Assembly (NCBI GenBank): GCA_035235625.1
Contig: CP141142.1
Coordinates: forward strand, 24,438,995-24,502,994
Length of the DNA: 64,000 nucleotides
Direction: 5' to 3'
Origin: Saururus chinensis
Taxonomy: Eukaryota > Streptophyta > Magnoliopsida > Piperales > Saururaceae
The notes below the pieces were generated by a model. The model saw only the letters and a list, made by a program, of their open reading frames with translations, did not search any database and was not told the DNA's origin. The translations under genes and the position numbers were made by a program. Of this stretch, positions 35,884 to 46,970 are shown piece after piece. Each line of letters starts with the position of its first letter. Within the stretch, counting starts at the first letter, position 1.

Positions 35884-38293
35884 TTGGCAAAAATGGAGGC
35901 TACTGAGAATTTCAAGCTCGTTATTAATTTTGATGAGGCTAAGTTTCAAGCTTTGTTGGCAAAGCAGAAACATGAAAAAAAAATGGTGATCTCGGTGGAC
36001 ACCAACATGGATGTTATATGTAGTTCCAAGAAGAAGACTAAAGTTAATGTTCCATTGCCTAAGACGACTCACTCCCCTCACTTTGCCTATGGTATAGTTT
36101 TGACTAGTGACAGTGTGCTTTCACGGCTAAGGCACAATACTCCTGAACACTTTGTGCACCAAGCTCATCTAGAGCCTAAGACCACTCACTCCCCTCACTT
36201 TGCCTATGGAAAAGTTTTGAGCAATGACAGTGTGTTTTCAAGGCTAAGGCACAATACTCCTGAAGACATTGTGAACAAAGCTCATATATAGCCTAAGACC
36301 ACTCACTCCCCTCACTTTGCTAATGGAAAAGTTTTGAGCGGTGATAGTGTGTTTATGTAATAACCCCGCTTTTCTAATTACGTCCAGCCAAAAGGGCTAG
36401 AGCTAATTAGTAATTTTCCTAATAAATTTTATAAGGTATTAGAGGTCGAAGCCTCTATATATGAGTAGATCTTGAAAAAACGAGCATAACGAATCAAAGA
36501 ATGTGCGAAATAGATGCCAGGTTAGAAAATTATGACCTTGTGAAATGTGTAATACAGGCAGGACCCACTTGAAAAGAGAGGGATATACTGCTTTAAATGG
36601 GTTAGAATTGAAGGGCTCGTTGATACAAGTCCAATAGTACCAAGAACATGCGAATCCAAATCTGGGGTAGAAAGATACACTCGTTTAAAGATATATATTT
36701 ATTAAAAAAGAAAAAAGAAAAAAGAAAAAGAAAATGTGTTGCACGCGCGATAGTGGCACACGTAATGCATGGCCATGATGCACGGTCACCGTGCATGTTA
36801 CACATGGGCGATGCACTGTGCATGAGCTGTGTATAAACGGCGGGAGGTAGGCCGCTGTTTTGAAATGGTAGCTCGGGTTATATATACCCCATTCCATTTA
36901 GTTTTGAGACAAGATCTTCATATTCTCCGTTTCTGAGTGTTCTAAGCCATTTTAGCCCATTCAATAGGCGTTCTTAACGAAATTGAGCATGCTCTATGCA
37001 ATGCAGGGGTCCTTCCTTCAATTTGGAGACTGTATAAGTAGGAAATGTCCCGAGACAAGAAGAGACTCTGTAAGTCATCCTCGAGCACCAAAGAACTTCT
37101 CTTTCTCTATTTATGATCGTTCTAACTCCAATTAAGCTTGTTTTAGAGGCGTTCTTAAGTGAATCAAGTGTATTCTACACAATGGAGGGGTCCGTTCTCT
37201 TAGTTGTCTACCCCTGAGACAAAGAGAGGCCCTGCCCGTTGTCCTCGAGTACTGGAGAAAGAAAAAGGAGCCAAGAACATGACAGGCTTCTATCTGCAGT
37301 TGCCGGGCTACAACAAGAGAAGCGATCTGGAGTAGGGGAGGCTCTGTCCTACACTAAAGAACCACCTAGTAAGAGAGACATCCCCAAGCTAAGGGGAGGC
37401 TTTGTCCATAGTTCATAAGCACGGAAAGAGAAAAATGTCTCTGAAAAGAGGATGTTCTGTCCATCACCTTCGAGCAAGGAAAGTAAGGAGTATCTCCTAG
37501 CTAAAGGGATGCTACTTCCGCCTACTTCAAAGGTGAGTCTGCCCTACATCCTCAGACCTGAAAGGAGGACACTCTGAAGAAACGAACAACTCTAAACGCT
37601 ACCACTTCCGATGTCTCCTATAGGTAAGTATACTTGATCTTCTGTATGAGAATACATATACATCCTAAGTAGTTAACCTAGGATGTTAAATTACTTATAT
37701 GCTTACACATCTTAATTGGTGATAATAATGTACTAATTAAGATGTATGATTTGTTATGATTTAATATGTTCCAATTCGAATTACTTTGTTATGCTTTATC
37801 CGATATGATCTGAAGTGTCCTGCTATGCTTGATCCATTGTGTTATGATATGTTGTGTTTAGATGTGACTAAATGTGACCGATCTCACTTTGGGATGGAAT
37901 GAGACATGTGATGTGTCCAGTCTCACTCTAGGGTAGAGCAAGACGTGTGAATGTGATTGATTTTGCTCTATGTCAGAGCAAAACATGTGGTTGTGTCAGT
38001 GTTATGTCCCGCTTTGTAGTAGAGTGAGATGTGTGATTTCGTTGATTTATTAACTTCCGCTTGACTCTGATAGATTACGAGTTTCTGTAACGCCCCGACC
38101 CGTACCACTTGACCTGGACCAGGGTTAGTTCGGAAAACACAATCGGAGTGTATAAAATAAATGGAAAAATTAAGACCGACTGACCAAGAGTTGCATACTA
38201 TGAGTGCGAGAGTCATAACGTTCATCTGCGCACTACGGAGCTTTAACGTTCCGTTGTGCGTAGATCAGAACAAGCCTAATTTTATAACTAATT

Positions 38294-38400
38294 TGGATTG
38301 GGCCAACGTTATTTTGTCATTGGTTGCCTATGTACATATTGGATACCATCTCTGACGTTATTCCAATATGATCGGATCCGAACGTAGATCTGCCTAACGG
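38294..38400 (+). repeat. Conserved LTR module, copy 2
   Basis: GGATTGGGCCAACGTTAT, ATTCCAATATGATCGGATCC and GATCTGCCTAA match the other copies. Lies near the 3' end of the D LTR. Confidence 0.8.
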
Positions 38401-38929
38401 CTAATACATTCACCAGACATCAGAAAATCATATATGATAAAATATGTATACTTTATATTCGAATAATTTATCCGATGGAAATCTTATAAATCATCAGAGT
38501 CAAACGGAAGCAAATAAATCAGTAAAATACACTTCTCACATAGATGAGAAGAATACTAACAAAACACACCCATCCCACTCTATCATAGAGCGGAGCAGAA
38601 CACACTACAGAGAATGTTGGATCATATCAGAACATATCAGATCCTATCATACTGGTCATATCAGATTGGAGTATGTCAAGTCACAACAGAGCATTTTAGA
38701 TCACAACAGAATAAATCAAAGTAAATTAAATAGAAACATATCAGCATGTATCACATCATAGCAAATACTATATCTTAATTAGTATATTACTAATTAAGAT
38801 GTCCATTCATATAAATTATAATAAACTAGAAGGTCAGGAAAGTGTACTCCCCTCCAATTCCGGAAGTGGCGATGTTCGGAGTTGCTCGTTTCCTCAGGGC
38901 GTCTGCCCTTTTTTGGTCCGGAGACAGTG

Positions 38930-39120
38930 GCCAGAACCTCTTCTAACTTCGGAACACTTTATCCTTCCTACACCCGTAGGCAGCGGACAGAACCTCCCCT
39001 TACCCAGAAATACTTTACCCTCACAGCGCCCGTAGGCAGCGGACAGAACCTCCCCTTGTCTGGAAACACTTTTCCCTTCCCGTGCCCGTAGGCAACGGGC
39101 AGAACCTCCCCTTACCCTTG
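38930..39120. repeat. 56-bp tandem repeat in the D LTR
   Basis: Three-plus units share CCCGTAGGCAGCGGACAGAA followed by CCTCCCCTT. Related CTCCCC or GGGGAGG units occur in B, E and F. Confidence 0.85.
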
Positions 39121-40549
39121 GCATGTTTCCCTTATATAGCATTGCTAACTCGAGGAATAGATGTTTCCATTACGTTGATCACCCTTGAATTATCTAGGAA
39201 TGCCTCTTGAACGACTCGAATCGGACTTAAAATAAGTAAGAAATGAAGAACAGAAGATGAGAAAACGTGGGAGAATCTTCCCTTGCCTGGAGATATTTTA
39301 CCCTTTCTGCGCCCGTAGATGCTTCCGAGCGTATGGGGAAAGTTGGAATACACACGCATGTGCATGCACCACTTGGCGCAAAACCAATGGACCGTGGTTT
39401 TGGTCGGCGCACCTTACGCATACGTCACAACGTTGTGTGTGGCGCGCGCAGCAGCGCCGCGCGTTCAACGCATGATGGGCAGTCCACCAAGTGATCGCGC
39501 CACGTCACGCGGATGGCCATGATCGTGCGTCCTGCAGCACGGCGCGGCTCGGCTCTGATGATGTCATCTATTTCGTCTTTATTTGAATATTTTATTATTC
39601 TTTCATTCAAATATAATTTCAACTTCAAAACGCGATAACTTTTTATCCCGAAGTCGGAATTGCACAATCTTGGTACCGATGGACTCGTATCGACGAGCCT
39701 TTCAAAACTAGACCACATATGGGTAGGTTATCTAGCATTTTAAAAGTGGGTCCCACCCATGTGGCACGCTTCCCAAGGTCATAACTTTCGTTCCCAACCT
39801 CCGTTTTGCGCATTCTTTGATTTGTTATACTCGTTACTACGAGCTCTACCTGGATACGGGGATTTTACCTAATAAAACCCCCTAACACTAATATCAAATT
39901 ACCAAATTACCTTTAACCCCCCCGGCTTAAGCATAACTGAAAGAGGGTCGTTACATTCTTCCCCCCTTAAACGAATTGCGTCCTCGCAATTCTCCTAAAA
40001 ATACTTGTCAAACTAAAAATTGACAAGAATGCCGACCGTTAGTCGAATAACAAACATGAATCCAATTAGTTTATAATCGGAGATAACATTCAAAAACACA
40101 ATTAACTAAGTTATAAGCGGATGTCATAATCCGATAACTTATCCGATAACTCATAAGTTTGTAGCTTAAATTTGGATATCACAAAAATAGATCCGATAAA
40201 TCATAATTAGAATAAACCATTTCAGAAATAGAATCAGATAAAATACTTTAAACATAATCTCTTCATTCAGATAGGTCATTATTTTGAATATAGAAAAGTA
40301 AGGTTAATGAAATCTCTTTACATAATTTCAAAACCTTTTAGATATACAGTTTGATAAGTTATAATTAGATAAAAACATTTTAATGTAAATCTAATTAATT
40401 CAATTAAATCATATTATCAGAGTAAAATCAAAATAGAGTAGACAGATTAATTGGGAAAATTTTGGAATTAAATCACCCAATAAATCACATAATCAAATTT
40501 AAAAATTAGATAATTTTTCAGGATCAGAAAAGAACCAATAGATCAAATA

Positions 40550-41275
40550 GAATGGATAGATTAGACAAATCAAATAAAAAGATCAGAACAGACAGAATAT
40601 ACATATCAGACAAACTGGACAAAACAGACACATTTGGCAAAACAAATGGAACGGATAGAAAGGACATAATAGATTGATCAGAACGGACAGATTATATAGA
40701 TTAGACAGAATTGACAAAATCGATAGATCAGACAAGACTGACATATCAAACAGAACAGACTTAACTGACATATCAGACAGATAAAACAGACAGAACGGAT
40801 AGATAAGACATTAGAAACTTCAGACAGATCAGACCGAACAAAATGATTGGATATAACAGATGGATCAAACAGAACAAATATATATCAGATAGAACAGACA
40901 AATGAGACAGAACTGATACATTAGTCATAATAAACGGAACATATAGAACAAACAGAATAGACAAAATGGACAAAACAACAGATCAGGCAAAACATAGACA
41001 AAACAAACATAATGGACATATCAGACATAACAAACATAACGGATAGATCAGACATATCAGACAGAACATATAGATCACATAGAACAGAATAAATAGACAA
41101 ATCAGATATATTAAACATAACAGACAGAACAAATCAAACAAATTAGAAAGAATTGACAAAACAGACAAATTAGAACGGACAGAAGAGACAGAACAAACAG
41201 ATCAAATAGATTTGGCAGAATGAACAGATCGAACAGAATAGACAAATCAAAAAGACAGATTAGATAGACAGAGCC
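40550..41275. repeat. Degenerate CAGA/GACA-rich low-complexity block
   Basis: About 720 bp are built from short words such as GAACAGACA, GATCAGAC and AACAGAC without a fixed period. The minus-strand frames it creates (Leu/Ser/Ile/Cys-rich) are compositional artefacts. A GAGCTTTCCCATGATGCTCC block follows twice (about 41338 and 41770). Confidence 0.85.
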
Positions 41276-43906
41276 GTGATACTGAACGACGTTCCCCTCG
41301 ACACTCATTGGGTGGCGAGAGGCTCAGAAGGATAGGAGCTTTCCCATGATGCTCCACTCCTATATGCATGCACCAAAACTGATTTTTCGGTGGGTATCCA
41401 GACAGAGAGTGCACTGATACTTTCAGGTTTTACCCTAAAACTACCCAAAAAGTGCACATATTCAAAACATAATGCAGTATGTATAAATTATTTCTCCAAT
41501 ATCGTATTATCCTAAAAACATGTGTAATAAGCATAAATTTAGAATTTATAACCCCTTAGGTTGAATTATAATGCTAAGCAAAAATATATGGAAATGATTA
41601 TACTCTTTTTCAGAAGAATCGTTTATCAGAAAGAATTATTGAGAAATACTTTGATGCAGAAACATATGTACAAATTGTCGGTTCATCCGAGTGATGAGAA
41701 AACCAGAGCCGTGATACCAAATGGCGTTCCCCTTGTACTCATGGGGTAGCAAGGGGCTCAGAAAGTGAGGAGCTTTCCCATGATGCTCCACACCCGTGCA
41801 CATGCCAGAACCGATTATTTTTCTCGGTGGGTATCCAGAGAGTGCAAGCACTTGCGTATCAGTATACGCATCAGAGCAAAAATTTTTATCAGGAGTAGTT
41901 GTTACTCAGAATCTTTTTACGAAATCATTCGGAATTGAAAACATCGGACGGAAAATATATTAGACATCATTTAGACTCTTTTCATAGAGGTCTTAAAAAA
42001 AATCAAGTCATCTGACAGAAAACAATTTTTTTTTAGTGGTATTTGATCAAAAGCAAAACGTATGACAGAAAATAGATTTTGCACCTTTAAATCAGAACAT
42101 ATAATCCCGGTTAACATGGTACTCAGAACAAAATTTCAAATCAAACTTGAAGTAAAAAATTGTCTCTATATACTAGAAGAATTAACAATAGAGTTATACA
42201 CTAACTCCAATTTCCATATCACAGTTGTTTGACGATTACTTATTGGTGAGAGACTATTTGAAATTTAAGTTACTAAAATAATTATGTAATATATTTTTAG
42301 AACAGATATTTTCAATTTATCAGAATTTATAAAAATCAAGATTTAGATAAGGTTCGATACTATATGGACAAAAGAAAATTTTGAGTCATCAGAATTCACA
42401 AATTTGGAGTCCCTTGGAATTTTGTTGTAACATATGCAAAATAGGATTTTAAAACAAATTAATACAACTGATTTTAGAACAAAATTGTTAAACCATTCTC
42501 AAAAAAGTTAAAATTTATAACTTTGTAGTTCGTATTAAACCTGATGTCGTATATACCAGACAAAAAGTTCAAACCCAGAATTCATAAAATCAGAGTTAAG
42601 ATCAAATCAGATACCACACATACAAAACATAATTTTAATTTATAAATTAGAATAAAATTGGAGTCCATTGGGAATCTAACGCAACGCATGCAAACATAAT
42701 TTCCATCAAATTTGATATAGCAGAAGATTCGTATTATATTCAATTGCATATATATCAAACAGAAAGTTCAAATATCGGAAGTCGTATTAAATCAAGTATC
42801 ACAGTTGAAACCAAAATTTTAAATTAATTCCTATTGAAAATTGGAATCTATTTCAAACCGATATTCAGAACAATAATTTTAAATAATAACAATTCAGATG
42901 CAAAATTCGTAATATCAATCTGATATAACATAAGTCGAACAGAAATTCTGAATTACTTATAATTAAACAAATCAGAATTTATAAATATTAAAGTTTAGAG
43001 TAATTCCAATGTCATACTCGTAAAAGAAAACTACGAATCAAATTCAATACAACTTATTTGTAGTAAAATTTTCAAATCATTGTAGATTCAGAATTAAACT
43101 TTTATAAAAAGGATTCGCGTACCAAATCCTTATGAAACAAATTCAGACAAGAATTCAAATAGTTTCTGACTTGAAATTAAAATTCACAAAATCGACATTT
43201 AACTTCAATTACTTACCGAGCTTGTAAGACAGAAATTTAAAATTATTTCTCATTCAAAATCGGAAGATGAAAATTTGACGAGCGTGCGCGCGTTCGCCGC
43301 GCGTCCCGTGCTCGTTGCACGGTCCACCGAACAATCGCGCGGGACCCGCATCGCACAGACGGCCGCAATCGCGTGTCCTACGGCGTGGCGGCTCGGTTCT
43401 GGCGTGGCGCGCTTGGCTCAGCTCTGATGATGTCATCTATTTCGTCTTTATTTGAATATCTTTTTATTCTTTCATTCAAATATAATTCCAACTTCAAAAC
43501 GCGATAACTTTTTATGCCGAAGTCGGAATTGCAGAATCTTGGTACCGTGGACTCGTATCGATGAGCCCTTCAAAACTAGACCCACATAGGTAGGTTATCT
43601 CGCACTTTTAAAGTAGGTCCCGCCCATGTGGCATGCTTCCCGAGGTCGTAACTTTCGTTGCCAACCTCTGTTTTGCGCGTTCTTTGTATTGTTACACTCA
43701 TTACTACGAGCTCTACCCGGATATGGGGGTTTTACCTAATAAAACCCCATAACACTGATATCAAATTAGGAAATTACCCTTAACCCCCTCGGGTAAAGCA
43801 TAACAGGAAGAGGGTCGTTACAGTTTCAGTATGACTCTGATTGAATATCAGTATATGCATATTTTAACGTATATGATTTTGTTATGTCTATTGTATATAA
43901 TAGCTA

Positions 43907-44012
43907 TTAGGCAGAACTACTTTCAGATCCGATTGTATTGGAATAATATTGTGAATGTTATCCAAAACATATGTAAGCAACCAATGGCAAGGCAACGTTG
44001 GCCCGATCCAAA
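43907..44012 (-). repeat. Conserved LTR module, copy 3
   Basis: The reverse complement of the module (TTAGGCAGAACTAC, CAACGTTGGCCCGATCC). Lies near the 3' end of B. Confidence 0.8.
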
Positions 44013-44727
44013 TTAATTATAAATATAACTTTTATTCTAATTTACACGCGATGAACTATGAAGCTTCATTGTGTTTATATGAATGTTACAACTCGAGTCT
44101 ATGTATAAGGAAGCTTTAAAGCTCCGTAGTGCATAGATGAACGTTGTACCTTTAGCACACAGATGATGATTCCTTATTTAAGGAAGGTAAAAATTTTTAT
44201 TAGAGAATTTCTAGACCTTGGCTCGGGTCGGGGCATTACAGTTTTCAAGGCTAAGTCACAATACTCATGGAGACCTATTGAACCAAGTTCATCTGAAGCC
44301 TAAGACGACTCACTCCCCTCACTTTGTTTTTGGCAAAAGATCGAGTGGTGAAAGTGTATTCTTAAGGCTAGGGAACAAAGTTTTGGGTGGAAAATCAAAA
44401 ATATTAAAAAAGTCTCTAAATGTTTCAAGACCTGTGAAAAAAACAAAAGCTATAGTTCAAGGGGCTAAAAGAAATGTGAATGATAGCCTCATTGATGTTC
44501 GTATATGGGATTCATTGGGTCATTTTCCAACCTCCTTCAAAGAGGTACGACAAAATAATCGGTTTAAGCCATTGGAGGATTTAAATGGGGAAATGACAAT
44601 AAATCTTTTCTTGAGATCTCAAAGGCCCAAAAAGAAAAATGGACCTATGATTGTAACATTCCCCATGACTGGAGAATTTTTTCAGCCTGGAAAGATGAAA
44701 ATGTCATATGCTTTCAAGACAAAGTAA

Positions 44728-45447
44728 AAGAAAATTTCTTGCATGATGGTTGAAACTCCATATGACAAAAAGATTTGGCAAAAAGAAAAACTCATGCTGA
44801 AAATACATGTTATTGAGCATGAGTCTTTGCAATGAAGAATGAAGTTTCACAAAATGGTTATCATACTTTGTGTGATAATTCAAATCCCAAAGGGTGGAGG
44901 CCCATGAAAAAAAGAGGACAAAAAAGTATGAGATAGGGAAACTCTTTCCAGAAAAGGAAAGGGGGTGATTTTACTCACAATAAAATTTCTTCAAAAATGA
45001 CTGAACGAAGTGTTTTACTCCCATGCCTTACATGTGGCAATGGCAAGATACCTTTCTTCCAAGAAAAGGACTATGGAGGGAATGACTTTGGAAAACCATA
45101 TTTTCAATGAAGAAGGTCATCCAAGTTCATTCCCTTTCCTACCATTGACAGATCAAAATTTTGTTGGATGAGAGAAGATTTTAAGAATAATAACATTAAC
45201 AAGTCTTCACAACTTGAGGAAAAAGAACACCTGACTCTTGAGAATAGTACGGTGCAAGACAGTTCTAAACTACTATATTTTCCTAGTGAGTTTGATTCTT
45301 CAATGGTAATTTGCCCCAAGAAGGAGAAAGAGTATTAGAAAATTAAGTCCAATGACTAGTGGTAGTCGGGAAAAATTATCCCTAGGTGATGAAATTGAGA
45401 ATTTGAGCTGAAGTTCTCCCAAATTCTTGAAAACAACCTAAAGGTGG
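44728..45447 (+). pseudogene. Tat element C: decayed gag linker
   Basis: AT-rich, Lys/Glu-rich fragments in shifting frames join the repeat-bearing N-terminal part to the main gag. No domain was recognised here. Confidence 0.45.
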
Positions 45448-46970
45448 ATGCCTAAGGAAAATGAGCCCCATGTTGCAATTGTAAATATGGTTGGCTCAAA
45501 GAGTGAAGAAGAGCAAACTATGAAAATAACTCAATACTACACAAGGAGTAAAAAGAAATTTTCCTTTAAAGATGGGGGTGTAGGGACTTCTTCAGGATCT
45601 CCTAAATTAACTTTTGCAACAAGTGAATTCCATTCAATCACTCCTCATGAAGAAGGGGATTATGATGAAGAGGAGGTTTATGTGGAGGATAGTTCTACAT
45701 CTTCCAACACTATTCCCATAACTTTGTCTTCTTTGGAATCCAGAAAAGTTGGAGTGCATATGACAACAAGAGAAAAAGATGACATAGAGATAGGGCAAGT
45801 CCCTACTTGTTTTATTAAATTCATGATAGATCAAGAAAAGCAGATAGAAGAACTCAAAGCCATGATTAGTGCATTAGCCACAAGAACTCAAAGTCAACAA
45901 CAAGTCACTTCTAATTATTAAGGTGACTTTCATGAAGTCAATTCTCATGAAAATGAAGGAATGGATAGGGAAAGCCTTCAAGCACTTACATTAAGAAAAG
46001 AGATGCAAGAAACTCTTCAACACATCCAAGAAAAGTCTAAGTTGAGAAAAGCAGGAGTAAATTCCCCTTACCTAACTTGGATGGATAAAGTACCCTTCCC
46101 ACCCAAATTCAAGCAGTCAAACTTACAAACCTATAATAGTCAGGCTTCTCCAAAACAACATATTTGCCACTTCAAGGCTTTAACTGGAAACCTTGTTGGC
46201 AATGATGCTGTATTGATTAGACTATTTGTCAAAATGTTGAAGGGAACTACATTCGATTGGTATATGACATTGCCAGAAGAATCGGTACAAACATGGAGGC
46301 TAAATTATTGAGTCATTTCTTTGATGAAGAAGCAACCACTTCCATGGCCCAACTTTATTCGACAAAGTAGGGGCCAAAGGAGATAGTACGTGATTTCATA
46401 AAAAGGTGGAGGGCTCTTGTACTAAAATTTCCTAATGGAATAACTCAGAAAAATCTTATTGAAATATGTCATTTGAATCTTCATGTAAAGATTCAATCAA
46501 AGATGGGATCTATAAAGCCATAAACATTTAACGGTCTCATGAAAAGCACTATTGAGGCAGAGCATTTAGTGTTTGAACATGAAGCTGAAAAATATGGTGA
46601 AAAGAAAGAGTATGCTAAACCCAGTAAGAAGAAAGAAGTATTTTCTGTTCAAACGTCAGAAGCAATATCTCAAGAGAAGAAAGACAAGAGGACAGAGGTG
46701 AAGAAAAGAACATTAAAAGAAAGAATGAATAGAGAATATTCTTTTGATGCGCATGAAACTGAAAACCTCTTTCATGAGTTGATGAAGAGAGGGAAGATCA
46801 AGCTTTAGGAGTGCAAGAGATCGAATGAAGAAAAATAAAGAAATGATCCCTCATTTTGTTTATTCCATTGAATCCTGGGCCATAACATCAAACAATACTA
46901 TGTTTTCAAAGATCAAGTGCAGGCTTTTATGGATGAGGGAGTTATTAAGTTAATTTGAGAAGAGAAGAAA
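45448..46970 (+). pseudogene. Tat element C: gag capsid-like domain
   Basis: Gag forms the particle that packages element RNA. The Retrotrans_gag signature is readable in pieces: PKFKQSNLQTYNSQASPKQH, LIRLFVKMLKGTTFDWY, then in another frame IVRDFIKRWRALVLKFP and TIEAEHLVFE. A YSFDAHETENLFHELM segment follows, then a decayed H-and-C-rich linker near 46850-46960 like that of Tat polyproteins. Stops at 45919-45921 and 46309-46311 and several frame changes show it is dead. An acidic region (EEGDYDEEEVYVED) precedes the domain. Confidence 0.85.

Larger units (their letters stand above)
38086..39955 (-). repeat. Left (3') LTR of D
   Basis: This 1870-bp LTR runs on the minus strand from TGTAACGACCCTCTTTC (39955) to GGGTCGGGGCGTTACA (38086). 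Immediately next to its U3 start, at 39956-39972, the minus strand reads TTTAAGGGGGGAAGAA, a clear polypurine tract. That makes it the 3' LTR of a minus-strand element. Confidence 0.8.
38086..43822 (-). mobile_element. LTR element D, non-coding, with target duplication GTTTC
   Basis: TGTAACGCCCCGACCC at the left and AGAGGGTCGTTACA at the right are flanked by GTTTC at 38081-38085 and 43823-43827. A full LTR lies at the left. At the right, about 43260-43822 matches its U3 end (GATGATGTCATCTATTTCG, ATTACTACGAGCTCTAC). The interior has no coding domain, only low-complexity and LTR-like sequence, so D is non-autonomous or a recombinant. It lies antisense in B. Confidence 0.8.
36356..44240 (+). mobile_element. 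Solo LTR B inserted in C, itself split by D
   Basis: It begins TGTAATAACCCCGC and ends GGGTCGGGGCATTACA. GTTTA (36351-36355) and GTTTT (44241-44245) are the target duplication with one change. Without D and one copy of its duplication, B is about 2143 bp, close to the 1870-bp LTR of D, and has no internal domain. The length of the interrupted gag repeat confirms the boundaries. Orientation follows from colinearity with the D LTR read on its own strand. Confidence 0.85.
35884..44727 (+). pseudogene. Tat element C: N-terminal gag-like region with 39-codon repeats
   Basis: The start (MEATENFKLVINFDEAKFQA) opens an acidic and basic region followed by four tandem 39-codon repeats with the core THSPHFAYG and SVFSRLRHNTPE. 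Repeats lie at 36058-36174, 36175-36291, 36292-36355 continued at 44246-44298, and 44299 to about 44415. After them comes a lysine-rich stretch to 44727. A TAG at 36289-36291 and the insertion of B within the third repeat break the frame. SVF-RL-type repeats fit plant Tat-group gag proteins; their function is not known to me. The next gag block starts near 45448. Confidence 0.75.

Noticed and set aside
38086-39955. Left D LTR as an independent solo LTR
   Set aside because: No target duplication follows 39955, a polypurine tract adjoins it, and GTTTC is found again only after 43822.
40583-41308. Minus-strand frames rich in Leu, Ser, Ile and Cys that look like membrane proteins
   Set aside because: They come from the CAGA/GACA low-complexity block. 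The repeated composition, not a protein, explains them.
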